Part shown: in pieces, positions 7,582 through 15,332 of the stretch
Position numbering within the stretch: the stretch's first letter is position 1
How the letters are laid out: the number at the start of each line of letters is the position of its first letter
Assembly (NCBI GenBank): GCA_024645175.1
Contig: JAHEGB010000008.1
Coordinates: forward strand, 1-49,260
Reading direction: 5' to 3'
Length of the DNA stretch: 49,260 nucleotides
Source of the DNA: Microbacteriaceae bacterium
GTDB taxonomy: Bacteria; Actinomycetota; Actinomycetes; Actinomycetales; Microbacteriaceae
Made by a program: the position numbers and the translations under genes
The notes under the pieces: model-generated
Told to the model about the DNA's origin: nothing
What the model saw: the letters and a program-made list of their open reading frames with translations, nothing else
The model's database searches: none

Positions 7582-9342
7582 TTACTTCTTTTTAGGAGCA
7601 GCTTTCTTAGCTGCTGGTTTCTTGGCAGGAGCCTTTGTAGAAGCCTTCTTTGTGGTCGCTGTCTTCTTGGCAGCAGCCTTCGGTGCGGCTTTCTTAGCAG
7701 CTGGCTTCTTCGTTTCAGGCTTAGCTTCGATTGCTGGTGCGTGCTCTTCGTGGTGAGCTGCCGCAGCAAGTTCAACCTGGCCAACCGGAGTGACTCGGTC
7801 TTGGAAGTAGAACTTCGAGAGCGAAGCACGAACGCGAGCGGCAACGGTAATCTTGCCTTCGCTGTTCGGGCGAGCCAAGGTCGGCTGGTATGACTTGAAG
7901 TCGACCAACTTGTACATTTCGTACTTGTCGAGCGGCTCGTGCACTTCGATGAATTCACCGTGTGGCATGCGAATGATTCGACCGGTCTCGCGACCGTGAA
8001 GAACTATCTCGCGGTCTTTGCGCTGCAAGGCAAGTGCGATGCGCTTGGTAACCCAGAATGCAAACACAGGGCCGACCAGAAGCAGAATCTGGATGCTGGT
8101 CAAAACGTGGTTTAGCGACATCTTGAAGTGTGTTGCGATCAAGTCGGTAGCTGCACCTGCCCATAGAACTGCATAGAAGGTGACACCAGCAGCACCAACA
8201 GCAGTGCGAACTGGAGCGTTGCGTGGACGGTCTAGAACGTGGTGCTCACGCTCGTCGCCGGTGATCCACTTCTCAATGAACGGGTAAGCGCCAACTACAA
8301 CAAGGAACAAGACACCGACTAGAAGTGGAATCAAGATGTTGAACGACCAGGTGCCGCCGAGTCCTTGGAACTCAAGGTGTGAAGGTGCAAGACGCAAAGC
8401 ACCGTCTAGCCAACCGATGTACCAGTCAGGCTGGGTTCCAGCTGAAACAGGGGATGGGTCATAGCCACCGTAGTTCCAAACCGGGTTGATGGTGAAGGTG
8501 GTTGCGATCAACATGATCACGCCGAAGACGATGAAGAAGAATCCACCAGCCTTTGCTACGTAAACAGGCATTAGCGGGTAGCCAACGACGTTGGTGTCTT
8601 TGCGACCTGGGCCCGAGTAGTGGGTGTGCTTGTGAATGACCACCATAAACAAGTGCACAGCCAAGAGCAAGATGATCAACGCCGGAACAATCATGATGTG
8701 CAAGCTGTATAGACGAGCAACGATTGCGTGACCTGGGAACTCACCATCGAACAACAGTGACGAAATCGAGCTTCCGACTACTGGAACACCCTTCAGCATT
8801 CCGTCGATGATTCGAAGACCGTTGCCAGACAGCAAGTCATCTGGAAGCGAATAACCGGTGAAGCCGCCGGCCATGCCCAAGACAAACAATAGGAATCCGA
8901 CTAGCCAGTTGATTTCACGCGGCTTGCGGAATGCTCCGGTGAAGAAAACGCGAAGCATGTGCAAACCTGCGGCTGCAACAAACATCAGCGCTGACCAGTG
9001 GTGAACCTGGCGCATTAGCAAACCGCCACGCACTTCAAACGAAATGTCGAGAGTTGATGCATATGCAATCGACATCTCGGCACCCTTGAGTGGCCCGTAA
9101 ACACCGTTGTAAACAACCTCGGTCATGGCTGGCTGAAAGAAGAACGTCAGGAAGGTACCCGAGATTAGAAGAACGACGAAGCTGTATAGGGCAACTTCAC
9201 CGAGCATGAATGACCAGTGATCAGGAAAAACCTTGCGGCCGAATTCCTTAAGGATGCCGGCTACGCCAACACGCTCATCGAGGTAGTTAGCACGGTTAGC
9301 TAGAAAGCTTCCCTTTGGCTTAGTGGTGGTTGAGTTGCTCAT
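7582..9342 (-). CDS. qcrB: cytochrome bc1 complex cytochrome b subunit, with Lys/Ala-rich tail
   Basis: Cytochrome b of the menaquinol:cytochrome c oxidoreductase, 586 residues. The two b-heme ligand pairs are His114/His128 in helix B and His215/His230 in helix D. The quinol-site region of the C-terminal membrane half is present, including the PDW-type segment near GTQPDWYIGWLDG. The last 48 residues (539-586) are an unusual low-complexity tail of about 18 Lys and 16 Ala with Pro and Thr (KKPAAKKAAPK repeats), resembling histone H1 or the C-terminal tail of actinobacterial HU. The tail should lie on the cytoplasmic side. Last gene of ctaE-qcrC-qcrA-qcrB. Confidence 0.95.
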   Translation of the reverse strand: MSNSTTTKPKGSFLANRANYLDERVGVAGILKEFGRKVFPDHWSFMLGEVALYSFVVLLISGTFLTFFFQPAMTEVVYNGVYGPLKGAEMSIAYASTLDISFEVRGGLLMRQVHHWSALMFVAAAGLHMLRVFFTGAFRKPREINWLVGFLLFVLGMAGGFTGYSLPDDLLSGNGLRIIDGMLKGVPVVGSSISSLLFDGEFPGHAIVARLYSLHIMIVPALIILLLAVHLFMVVIHKHTHYSGPGRKDTNVVGYPLMPVYVAKAGGFFFIVFGVIMLIATTFTINPVWNYGGYDPSPVSAGTQPDWYIGWLDGALRLAPSHLEFQGLGGTWSFNILIPLLVGVLFLVVVGAYPFIEKWITGDEREHHVLDRPRNAPVRTAVGAAGVTFYAVLWAGAATDLIATHFKMSLNHVLTSIQILLLVGPVFAFWVTKRIALALQRKDREIVLHGRETGRIIRMPHGEFIEVHEPLDKYEMYKLVDFKSYQPTLARPNSEGKITVAARVRASLSKFYFQDRVTPVGQVELAAAAHHEEHAPAIEAKPETKKPAAKKAAPKAAAKKTATTKKASTKAPAKKPAAKKAAPKKK

Positions 9343-9344
9343 TT

Positions 9345-10370
9345 TTAGCGCTCCCAGAAGCTAGGGCCGACAGGTTCGTTGAAGTCGCTCTGCGCAACTA
9401 GGTAGCCTTCAGAGTCAACCGCAATTGGCAACTGCGGAAGCGCACGTGAGGCTGGGCCGAAGATGACCTTGCAACCGTCGACTAGGTCGAAGGTTGACTG
9501 GTGACAAGGGCAGAGCAGGTGGTGGGTTTGCTGCTCATACAAAGCAACAGGGCAACCAACGTGGGTGCAAATCTTGCTGTAAGCCACGATGCCGTCGTAT
9601 GACCAGCTCTTGCGCTCTTCGCTTTCGATTAGGTCTGCTGGGTCAACGCGAACCAAAATTACGGCTGCCTTCGCCTTTTCTTCAAGTTTGGTTTCGTGCA
9701 GGTCTTCTAGACCAGCAGGAATTACGTGGAAGATCGAACCAAGTGTTACGTCACTTGCCTTGATCGGGGTGCCGTCTGGGTCTTTGGCTAGGCGAGTGCC
9801 CTTGCGCCACATCGTGTGACGAAGTGAGTCTGCAGGGCTTGGGCCAAGGTCACCGAAGAAGAAGATAGCTGGCAGCGGAAACAATGCCAAAGCTGTGTAC
9901 ATAGAACGACGAATTAGCTTGCGACGAGTGAAACCTGATTCTTGATCTGCAAGTTTGATGATTTCGATTGCGCGGGCGCGAACTTCATCGCTGCCGCGAG
10001 TCTGGTGACGCTCTTCGCTAACTTCTGCGTCTGGCATGAGAGTCTTTGCCCAGTGCACCGCACCGAGACCGATTCCGAATAGGCCGAGCGTGATCGAGAT
10101 TCCAAGCCACCAGGTGTTGGCGCGCACGGTGCCAAGGTCATCGGTAAGCGGAAAAGCGAAGTAGGCAACGATTGCTGCAACGCTACCAATCGCAGACAAA
10201 ATGAACAGAGCGGCAACCTGACGGTTTGCAGCGCGCTCGTGTGCCGGACTCTTGTCGGTCATGCGAACGCGGTGTGGCTCTAGACCTGGGTCCTTGATTT
10301 TGTCAGCTGCGACAACGGCTAGGCCGCTCTCGTAGTTGTGCTCTTTGGCTGATTTAGCCTTTTCGCTCAA
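9345..10370 (-). CDS. qcrA: cytochrome bc1 complex Rieske iron-sulfur subunit
   Basis: 341-residue actinobacterial Rieske protein that passes electrons from menaquinol to QcrC. It has three predicted transmembrane helices (about residues 52-70, 88-108 and 162-178), more than the single helix of mitochondrial homologues, then the [2Fe-2S] domain. Ligand motifs are CTHVGCP (Cys and His, near residue 265) and LCPCHQSTF (Cys and His, about 20 residues later); the second Cys of each box gives the stabilising disulfide. It ends two bases before the qcrB start and begins 23 bases after the qcrC stop. Confidence 0.96.
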   Translation of the reverse strand: MSEKAKSAKEHNYESGLAVVAADKIKDPGLEPHRVRMTDKSPAHERAANRQVAALFILSAIGSVAAIVAYFAFPLTDDLGTVRANTWWLGISITLGLFGIGLGAVHWAKTLMPDAEVSEERHQTRGSDEVRARAIEIIKLADQESGFTRRKLIRRSMYTALALFPLPAIFFFGDLGPSPADSLRHTMWRKGTRLAKDPDGTPIKASDVTLGSIFHVIPAGLEDLHETKLEEKAKAAVILVRVDPADLIESEERKSWSYDGIVAYSKICTHVGCPVALYEQQTHHLLCPCHQSTFDLVDGCKVIFGPASRALPQLPIAVDSEGYLVAQSDFNEPVGPSFWER

Positions 10371-10393
10371 TTGACTGCTCCCTTTTCGAAAAA

Positions 10394-11188
10394 CTAATTC
10401 GACTTAGCGCCCAACCAGATGGTCAGCGCGATGATGATTCCGAAACCAATGATCCAGATGAAAAGACCTTCGGCAACTGGGCCTAGACCAGCTAGCTCAT
10501 AGCCACCAGCAGATGGGTTGGTCTCTACATACTTCAAGTAGGTAATGATGTCCTTTTTCTCTTCTGGAGTCAGGTTGGCATCGTTGAAAACCGGCATGTT
10601 CTGAGGACCAGTAAGCATTGCTTCGTAAATGTGGTCTGCAGGAACACCGACTAGGGCAGGAGCGAACTTGCCCTCGGTCAAAGCGCCGCCGGCACCAACA
10701 GCGTTGTGACACATCGCACAGTTGATGCGAAAGAGTTCTCCGCCCTTGCTTGCGTTACCGTTTGCGGCAATCATTTCTTCGGTAGGAATCTCAGGGCCAA
10801 CGCCGAGCGAGCCGACATAAGCTGCGATTGCATCGATTTGCTCATCGGTGAACTGAACAGGCTTTACCTGCATCTGCGGACCACTTGCCTGTGCAGGCAT
10901 GCGGCCACTGTCAACCTGAAACTCTGCTGCAGCAGCGCCAACACCGATTAGGGTTGGGCCGTTTGGAGTGCCGACACCATTCTTGCCGTGGCAGCTTGCG
11001 CAGTTAGCTAGAAATAGCTTTTCGCCCTCTGCGACCTGCTCCTGTGATGAAACTGCCGAAACCGGGGTAGCGCTCTCAACTGCTGCGGTTGCGAATGCAT
11101 AGCCGCCACCGCTCATGATCAAACCTGCAGCGATAACAAGTGCCGCAGCAAATGGGCTGCGTCGTGAATTCTTCATAGTTTTTTTCAT
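10394..11188 (-). CDS. qcrC: cytochrome bc1 complex diheme cytochrome c subunit
   Basis: 264-residue membrane-anchored cytochrome with two c-type hemes, which replaces soluble cytochrome c in actinobacteria and links the bc1 complex directly to the CtaC CuA site. The heme motifs are CASCH (Cys63-His67) and CAMCH (Cys157-His161). An N-terminal signal/anchor covers about residues 12-35, and a C-terminal membrane helix sits near residues 240-260. The start is uncertain: the codon at 11188 or the ATG at 11176 would both work, and neither has a strong ribosome binding site. The diheme form is diagnostic for actinobacteria. Confidence 0.95.
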   Translation of the reverse strand: MKKTMKNSRRSPFAAALVIAAGLIMSGGGYAFATAAVESATPVSAVSSQEQVAEGEKLFLANCASCHGKNGVGTPNGPTLIGVGAAAAEFQVDSGRMPAQASGPQMQVKPVQFTDEQIDAIAAYVGSLGVGPEIPTEEMIAANGNASKGGELFRINCAMCHNAVGAGGALTEGKFAPALVGVPADHIYEAMLTGPQNMPVFNDANLTPEEKKDIITYLKYVETNPSAGGYELAGLGPVAEGLFIWIIGFGIIIALTIWLGAKSN

Positions 11189-11206
11189 TCTTTAGTCGCT
11201 AACTTT

Positions 11207-11824
11207 TTACTTCAACACGTAGATGATCAAGAAAAGTCCGATCCAAACTACGTCAACGAAGTGCCAGTAGTAAGAAACGACGATTGCGCTGGTCGCTTCG
11301 TAGTGACCAAACTTCTTAGCCGCAAATGTGCGGCCAATAACCAAGAGGAATGCCACCAAACCGCCGGTTACGTGCAGTGCGTGGAATCCGGTGGTGATGT
11401 AGAAAGCGCTGCCGTATGAGTCTGAATTCAGCATTACGCCTTCAGAAATAAGGGTTGCGTACTCCCAAACCTGGCCTGAAACGAACATTGCGCCCATGAC
11501 ATAAGAGATCAAGAACCACTCGACCATGCCCCACTTGGTAGGAGACCAGCCGGTTGCGCGAGGCTGCATGCGTTCTGCGGCGAACACACCGAACTGAGCG
11601 GTAAACGAAGACGCTACAAGGATGAGGGTGTTAGTCAATGCGAACGGCACATTCAGCTTTTCGGTGCCACCCTCCCAGATTGCAGGGGAGTTGGCGCGAA
11701 GGCTGAAATACATTGCGAATAGCGCGGCGAAGAACATCACCTCGCTGCCTAGCCAAACGATAGTGCCGACTGAAGTTGCACTAGGGCGGTTGATGGTTGG
11801 CGAAGAAAAAGTCGCTGTAGACAT
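11207..11824 (-). CDS. ctaE: aa3-type cytochrome c oxidase subunit III
   Basis: 205-residue integral-membrane subunit with five predicted helices. The core motifs [17 protein letters not shown] and HALHVTGG (with the conserved His residues near 147-150) and the final [13 protein letters not shown] segment identify subunit III, which stabilises the oxidase core and its proton uptake. It heads the ctaE-qcrC-qcrA-qcrB operon, as in most actinobacteria. Its promoter is divergent from trpD, with a -10 box TAGCAT six bases before the ATG and no Shine-Dalgarno sequence. Confidence 0.96.
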   Translation of the reverse strand: MSTATFSSPTINRPSATSVGTIVWLGSEVMFFAALFAMYFSLRANSPAIWEGGTEKLNVPFALTNTLILVASSFTAQFGVFAAERMQPRATGWSPTKWGMVEWFLISYVMGAMFVSGQVWEYATLISEGVMLNSDSYGSAFYITTGFHALHVTGGLVAFLLVIGRTFAAKKFGHYEATSAIVVSYYWHFVDVVWIGLFLIIYVLK

Positions 11825-11830
11825 GCCTTA

Positions 11831-11836
11831 ATGCTA
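11831..11836 (-). promoter_or_regulatory. -10 box TAGCAT, predicted leaderless start of ctaE
   Basis: On the minus strand TAGCAT ends six bases before the ATG at 11824. A leaderless start would apply to the whole ctaE-qcrCAB operon. Confidence 0.55.
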
Positions 11837-11894
11837 ACCCACGCCCTCTGCTTAAACGGGCTAATTAGGGCGAATTCATGCGGTTTTTCACTAA

Positions 11895-11900
11895 TAAACT
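11895..11900 (+). promoter_or_regulatory. -10 box TAAACT, predicted leaderless start of trpD
   Basis: TAAACT ends seven bases before the ATG at 11908, and there is no Shine-Dalgarno sequence. It supports the 11908 start over the upstream in-frame ATG at 11878. Confidence 0.6.
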
Positions 11901-11907
11901 TGTCATC

Positions 11908-12972
11908 ATGAACTCATCCCAGTCTTGGCCAAATATTTTGGGCAAATTGCTCGCAAAGAGCGATCTCACCCGCGCCGAGGCAAGTTGGGCGATGGGACAA
12001 ATAATGTCTGGGGATTCTTCAGAAGCGCAGATTGGCGCGTTCATGATGGCTCTTCGCTCGAAGGGCGAGAGCGTCGAAGAACTCGCCGGGCTAGTCGATG
12101 TGATGCTGCAGCATTCTGTGATTCTTGACACCGGTTCAGACGCGGTCGACATTGTTGGCACCGGTGGCGACATGGTTGGCACCGTCAACATCTCGACGAT
12201 GGCATCGATCGTCGCGGCAGCTGCTGGGGTGCCGGTTATGAAACACGGCAGTCGCTCGGCATCGGGCAAGACCGGCTCGTCAGAGATGCTGGAGGTGCTC
12301 GGCATTCGCCTAGACCTATCACCAGAGCGAGTTGCCGAAATTTTTGCCGAAATCGGCCTGACTTTCTTCTTTGCTCCCGTTTTTCACCCGGCAATGCGCC
12401 ATGTAGCCCCAATTCGCAAGGCACTTGGCGTGCCAACCACTTTCAACTTCTTGGGCCCGCTTGCTAACCCGGCTCAGCCGCTAGCCACTTCGCTCGGCGT
12501 GGCAAATCGATCGATTGCACCGCTAATGGCTGCCGAAATGGCTGCCCGAGGCCGAAATGCCCTAGTTTTCAGGGGTTCAGACGGTCTCGATGAGCTCACA
12601 ACCACCGGAAACAGCGAAATTTGGCTGGTTCAAGGGGGAGAGGTTCGCGAATTCACGCTGAATCCGGCCGATTTGGGTCTAGATACCGCCGATTTGGCCC
12701 AGCTGGTTGGTGGCGACGCCCACCACAACGCAGACGTCGCCAAGAAGCTGCTCGCTGGCGAGCGCTCGGGCAACTTCGCGGCCATCCGTGATGTGGTGGC
12801 CCTGAACGCTGCGGGAGGGGTCGTTGCTTATTCGTTGGGATCGAACCAGATCGAAACCCAGGCAGATTTGAACGCCGCATTTGCGACCGCGCTGCAGAAA
12901 ACTTTCGCGGCGATTGATTCTGGCGAAGCCGCGCAGAAACTATCTGACTGGATGGCAGCGAGCCAGGCCTAA
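11908..12972 (+). CDS. trpD: anthranilate phosphoribosyltransferase
   Basis: Second step of tryptophan synthesis, joining anthranilate and PRPP in the cytosol. About 354 residues from the chosen start. The PRPP/Mg site motif DIVGTGGDMVGTVNIST lies near residues 80-96. KHGSRSASGKTGSSEMLE is the family's glycine-rich anthranilate/PRPP loop. NFLGPLANPAQP and the GSDGLDELT Mg-binding acidic motif are also present. I use the ATG at 11908 rather than 11878 because a -10 hexamer lies seven bases before it. It stands alone, away from other trp genes. The dif site follows 44 bases after its stop. Confidence 0.93.
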   Translation: MNSSQSWPNILGKLLAKSDLTRAEASWAMGQIMSGDSSEAQIGAFMMALRSKGESVEELAGLVDVMLQHSVILDTGSDAVDIVGTGGDMVGTVNISTMASIVAAAAGVPVMKHGSRSASGKTGSSEMLEVLGIRLDLSPERVAEIFAEIGLTFFFAPVFHPAMRHVAPIRKALGVPTTFNFLGPLANPAQPLATSLGVANRSIAPLMAAEMAARGRNALVFRGSDGLDELTTTGNSEIWLVQGGEVREFTLNPADLGLDTADLAQLVGGDAHHNADVAKKLLAGERSGNFAAIRDVVALNAAGGVVAYSLGSNQIETQADLNAAFATALQKTFAAIDSGEAAQKLSDWMAASQA

Positions 12973-13016
12973 AGGCAAATTCGAAGGGAAGTACCCCTGA
13001 GCGCCAAATATCTATT

Positions 13017-13044
13017 ACTTGACATAATGTTCATTATCGGCGAT
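13017..13044 (-). other. dif: dif, XerC/XerD chromosome dimer resolution site
   Basis: On the minus strand the 28 bp read as an 11-base XerC arm ATCGCCGATAA, a six-base centre TGAACA and an 11-base XerD arm TTATGTCAAGT. The inner halves of the arms are inverted repeats (ATAA/TTAT). It aligns base for base with the layout of E. coli dif and, from memory, with the actinobacterial dif consensus (CCGATAAT...ACATTATGTCAAGT). It lies in the 83-base gap between the convergent ends of trpD and the Nudix gene, a neutral position. It marks the replication terminus region, and most genes to its right lie on the minus strand, as expected for leading-strand coding. Confidence 0.85.
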
Positions 13045-13055
13045 AGGGAAAAGCC

Positions 13056-13517
13056 CTAGACCAGGTGGTGCTTCAAAAACTCGACCAGACCGGATGGTCC
13101 TACGATCTCGCCAGATTCGATTAGCTCTTGCAGTGTCCACCAGCGATATTCCAAAACGTCGCGACGTTCGTCGTCGGTCCAGGCCGAATCGTCGAGTTCA
13201 AAAGTTTCAACCTTTAGTTGAAAGAAATAGTCAACGTGCGTGTGAAAGTTCACGCCATCGCCCCATAGCCATTTGCCGTCGGTTTGCCAGATTTGCTCGC
13301 CAAGCTGCTCAGCCGTTGCGCGAATGCCGGTTTCTTCGGCCAATTCACGCATGGCGGCCTGCTGAACGCTCTCACCGGGGTCAATGCCGCCACCAGGTGT
13401 GATCCAGCGGGGTTCGAGCTGAACTTCTGGGTCAAAATGCGTTTTGAGCAGAAAAATGCGATTCTGGGCATCGAGCAACAGAACCCTTGCCGTTTCGCGG
13501 TGTTGACCTGGTTGCAC
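13056..13517 (-). CDS. Nudix hydrolase
   Basis: 153-residue pyrophosphohydrolase acting on nucleoside-diphosphate-linked compounds, exact substrate unknown. The Nudix box GGIDPGESVQQAAMREL followed by AEETGI is complete (G-x5-E-x7-REL-x-EE-x-GI) near residues 43-65, with the metal-binding glutamates present. The C-terminal part is rich in Trp and acidic residues. The start is a GTG six bases after the stop of the upstream membrane-protein gene, so the two are probably co-transcribed. Its 3' end lies 11 bases from dif. Confidence 0.88.
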   Translation of the reverse strand: MQPGQHRETARVLLLDAQNRIFLLKTHFDPEVQLEPRWITPGGGIDPGESVQQAAMRELAEETGIRATAEQLGEQIWQTDGKWLWGDGVNFHTHVDYFFQLKVETFELDDSAWTDDERRDVLEYRWWTLQELIESGEIVGPSGLVEFLKHHLV

Positions 13518-13523
13518 GGCTAG

Positions 13524-14105
13524 TTACTTCTGAACTTTGAAGAATTTGAGCGATGCCTGCATCAGGTAGCCGATACAGACGGCAAAAATTAGCGTTCCTT
13601 CGCGCACCTGACCGCCCAATAGCCAGCCGATGGTAAGCACCGTGGCCTCATACATGGTTCTGACTGCCCAGAATGGCCATTTGAGCAGTTTCTGTGTGCC
13701 AAGCATTAGCCCGTCACGTGGCCCGCTGCCAAGCTTTGCGCTGATATACAACCCGGTCGCGAAGGCTACTGTGGCCATTCCCAGGCAGAACATGGCCAGA
13801 TTGGCGAGGTAATTGTCGAAGTGTGGCACGTAAGGCATCCAGATGTCTGCGAATAGTCCGATGCAGATCGCGTTGAGCACCGAGCCGATGCCCGGCTTTA
13901 CCTTGAGCGGAATCCAGGCAACTAGAACGATTAGCGAGACCACGATGCTCGCTTGCCCGTAGGTCATGCCAAATGTCACTGAGATGCCCTGTGCGAAGAC
14001 ATCCCATGGCGGAACGCCGATTTGCGCCTTGATTACCATGGCTAGCGCCAGGCCGTAGATAAAAAGCCCAAGCATCAGTCTGGTGAATGACTTGAGATTG
14101 GGCAT
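13524..14105 (-). CDS. YczE/YyaS/YitT family membrane protein
   Basis: 193-residue multi-pass protein (five or so hydrophobic helices) of the COG2364 group, function unknown. The two hallmark motifs are AQIGVPPWDVFAQG near residue 27 and AKLGSGPRDGLMLG near residue 127, an internal sequence repeat that suggests an ancient duplication of the half. It resembles transporters or permeases but no substrate is established. The start is predicted leaderless: TAGGCT ends six bases before the ATG. Confidence 0.8.
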   Translation of the reverse strand: MPNLKSFTRLMLGLFIYGLALAMVIKAQIGVPPWDVFAQGISVTFGMTYGQASIVVSLIVLVAWIPLKVKPGIGSVLNAICIGLFADIWMPYVPHFDNYLANLAMFCLGMATVAFATGLYISAKLGSGPRDGLMLGTQKLLKWPFWAVRTMYEATVLTIGWLLGGQVREGTLIFAVCIGYLMQASLKFFKVQK

Positions 14106-14111
14106 TACCCT

Positions 14112-14117
14112 AGCCTA
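14112..14117 (-). promoter_or_regulatory. -10 box TAGGCT, predicted leaderless start of the YczE-like gene
   Basis: On the minus strand TAGGCT is followed by six bases and the ATG at 14105. It lies in the 36-base divergent gap shared with the glycerophosphodiesterase gene. Confidence 0.55.
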
Positions 14118-14141
14118 GACGGCAATAATCGAGAGGCAGTG

Positions 14142-14909
14142 ATGACTAACAATGCGTACCTCTCCCCTGTGGGTTTCAGGTTTCTTGCACACCGAGGTCT
14201 TGCCGTTGCTGCCGATGGGCGTCTGTTAGACGAAAACACAGCTGAGGCCTTTGTCAGAGCGCTAGAAGCCGGAGCCACTCACCTAGAAACAGACGTTCAG
14301 GCTTCAAAAGACGGTGTGGCCGTCATTTGCCACGACGCTGATCTTCTGCGCATTGCCGGGGTGAACAGCAAGGTTGCCGACCTAACCTGGCAGCAGTTGT
14401 CTGAACTAAGGCTCGAACACGGTTCGTCTTTGATTACCCTCGAGCAGGCGCTGACTCGGTTCACGAACGCCAAATTCAATATCGATATCAAGGATGCCGC
14501 CTCGGTAGAGCCAACGGTCGCTGCAATCAAAAGTCTGGGGGCAACCGATCGAGTGTTGGTGTCTAGCTTCAGTGAGAAACGACGAATTGCTGCGATTAGC
14601 CAATTGCCAGGAGTTGCAACTTCAGCCTCGGCAAGCAGACTGCTGAAGATTTGGTTCGCCTGGCGTTTTGGCTTCAAGCGCCAGTTGTCGAAATTGCTTA
14701 GTGACATAGATGCCCTGCAGCTGCCGGTGTCACGCGGAGCGTTTCGATTCGATTCTGAGGCGTTTATCGCAGAGATTGCCCGACACGCAGTCGAACTGCA
14801 CTTCTGGACCATCAACGACCCTATGCTTGCTCGAGTGCTTCGCGCTCGCGGTGCTCACGGAATCGTAAGCGACCGCATAGACGACATAATCGTCGCGCTC
14901 GCGGAATAA
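14142..14909 (+). CDS. glycerophosphodiester phosphodiesterase
   Basis: TIM-barrel enzyme of about 255 residues that hydrolyses glycerophosphodiesters to glycerol 3-phosphate and an alcohol. Active-site motifs are LAHRG (His and Arg near residues 16-18), DENTAEAF, the metal-binding HLETDVQ pair (Glu, Asp) and the second catalytic His in VICHDADLL. FNIDIKD and HFWTIND are the conserved barrel strands. No signal peptide is seen, so this is a cytoplasmic UgpQ-like form. A GTG lies one codon upstream, but the ATG at 14142 has the better spacing (five bases) from GAGAGG. Confidence 0.88.
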   Translation: MTNNAYLSPVGFRFLAHRGLAVAADGRLLDENTAEAFVRALEAGATHLETDVQASKDGVAVICHDADLLRIAGVNSKVADLTWQQLSELRLEHGSSLITLEQALTRFTNAKFNIDIKDAASVEPTVAAIKSLGATDRVLVSSFSEKRRIAAISQLPGVATSASASRLLKIWFAWRFGFKRQLSKLLSDIDALQLPVSRGAFRFDSEAFIAEIARHAVELHFWTINDPMLARVLRARGAHGIVSDRIDDIIVALAE

Positions 14910-14941
14910 ATAAATCCACCAACGGGTTTAATCAGTCCGGC

Positions 14942-14965
14942 TACAAAATGGCCCAACTCAGGAGG
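14942..14965 (+). promoter_or_regulatory. rbpA promoter element and ribosome binding site
   Basis: A -10-like TACAAAAT (14942-14949) is followed by a full AGGAGG (14960-14965) four bases before the rbpA ATG. This is the strongest Shine-Dalgarno sequence in the window and fits high expression. Confidence 0.5.
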
Positions 14966-14969
14966 AATT

Positions 14970-15332
14970 ATGTCAGAGCAAACAATGCGCGGCATGCGTC
15001 TAGGTTCACAGAGTCTAGAAAATGAAACCAACGTCAACTTCGCAGAGCGAAGCAAACACACTTTTATCTGTGGAAACAATCACGTCACTGAGATCGTGTT
15101 TGCAGCAGATGCTGAACTTCCTGAAACTTGGCAGTGCCGTCAGTGCTCGCACCAGGCCGCTCTAGTTACCGATGGCAAGCACATCGACATCGCCATTAAT
15201 CATGACCGTCCGGGTCGCAGTCACTGGGAGATGCTGTTAGAGCGTCGCACCAAAGAAGAACTTGAAGAAATTCTGCAGGAGCGCATCGCCTATGTTCGTG
15301 CTCGTCGCGCAACCGGAAAAGCAGAGCTCTAA
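14970..15332 (+). CDS. rbpA: RNA polymerase-binding protein RbpA
   Basis: Actinobacterial transcription factor (120 residues) that binds RNA polymerase and the principal sigma factor and stabilises the open complex. The N-terminal MRGMRLGSQSLE segment, the core zinc-ribbon-like region (CGNNHVTEIVF and WQCRQCSHQA, with Cys/His pairs) and the C-terminal sigma-interacting helix starting near RPGRSHWEMLLERR are all present. It is found only in actinobacteria and so helps to place the organism. It overlaps the convergent ppm1 gene by four bases. Confidence 0.95.
   Translation: MSEQTMRGMRLGSQSLENETNVNFAERSKHTFICGNNHVTEIVFAADAELPETWQCRQCSHQAALVTDGKHIDIAINHDRPGRSHWEMLLERRTKEELEEILQERIAYVRARRATGKAEL

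Noticed and set aside
7531-7893. Long plus-strand frames antisense to the qcrB tail
   Set aside because: They arise from the repetitive AAG/GCT codons of qcrB and show no ribosome binding site or family match.
7524-7958. 144-residue Arg/Leu-rich minus-strand reading frame over the end of qcrB
   Set aside because: It is the shifted frame of the Lys/Ala codon repeats in the qcrB tail, with no start signal.
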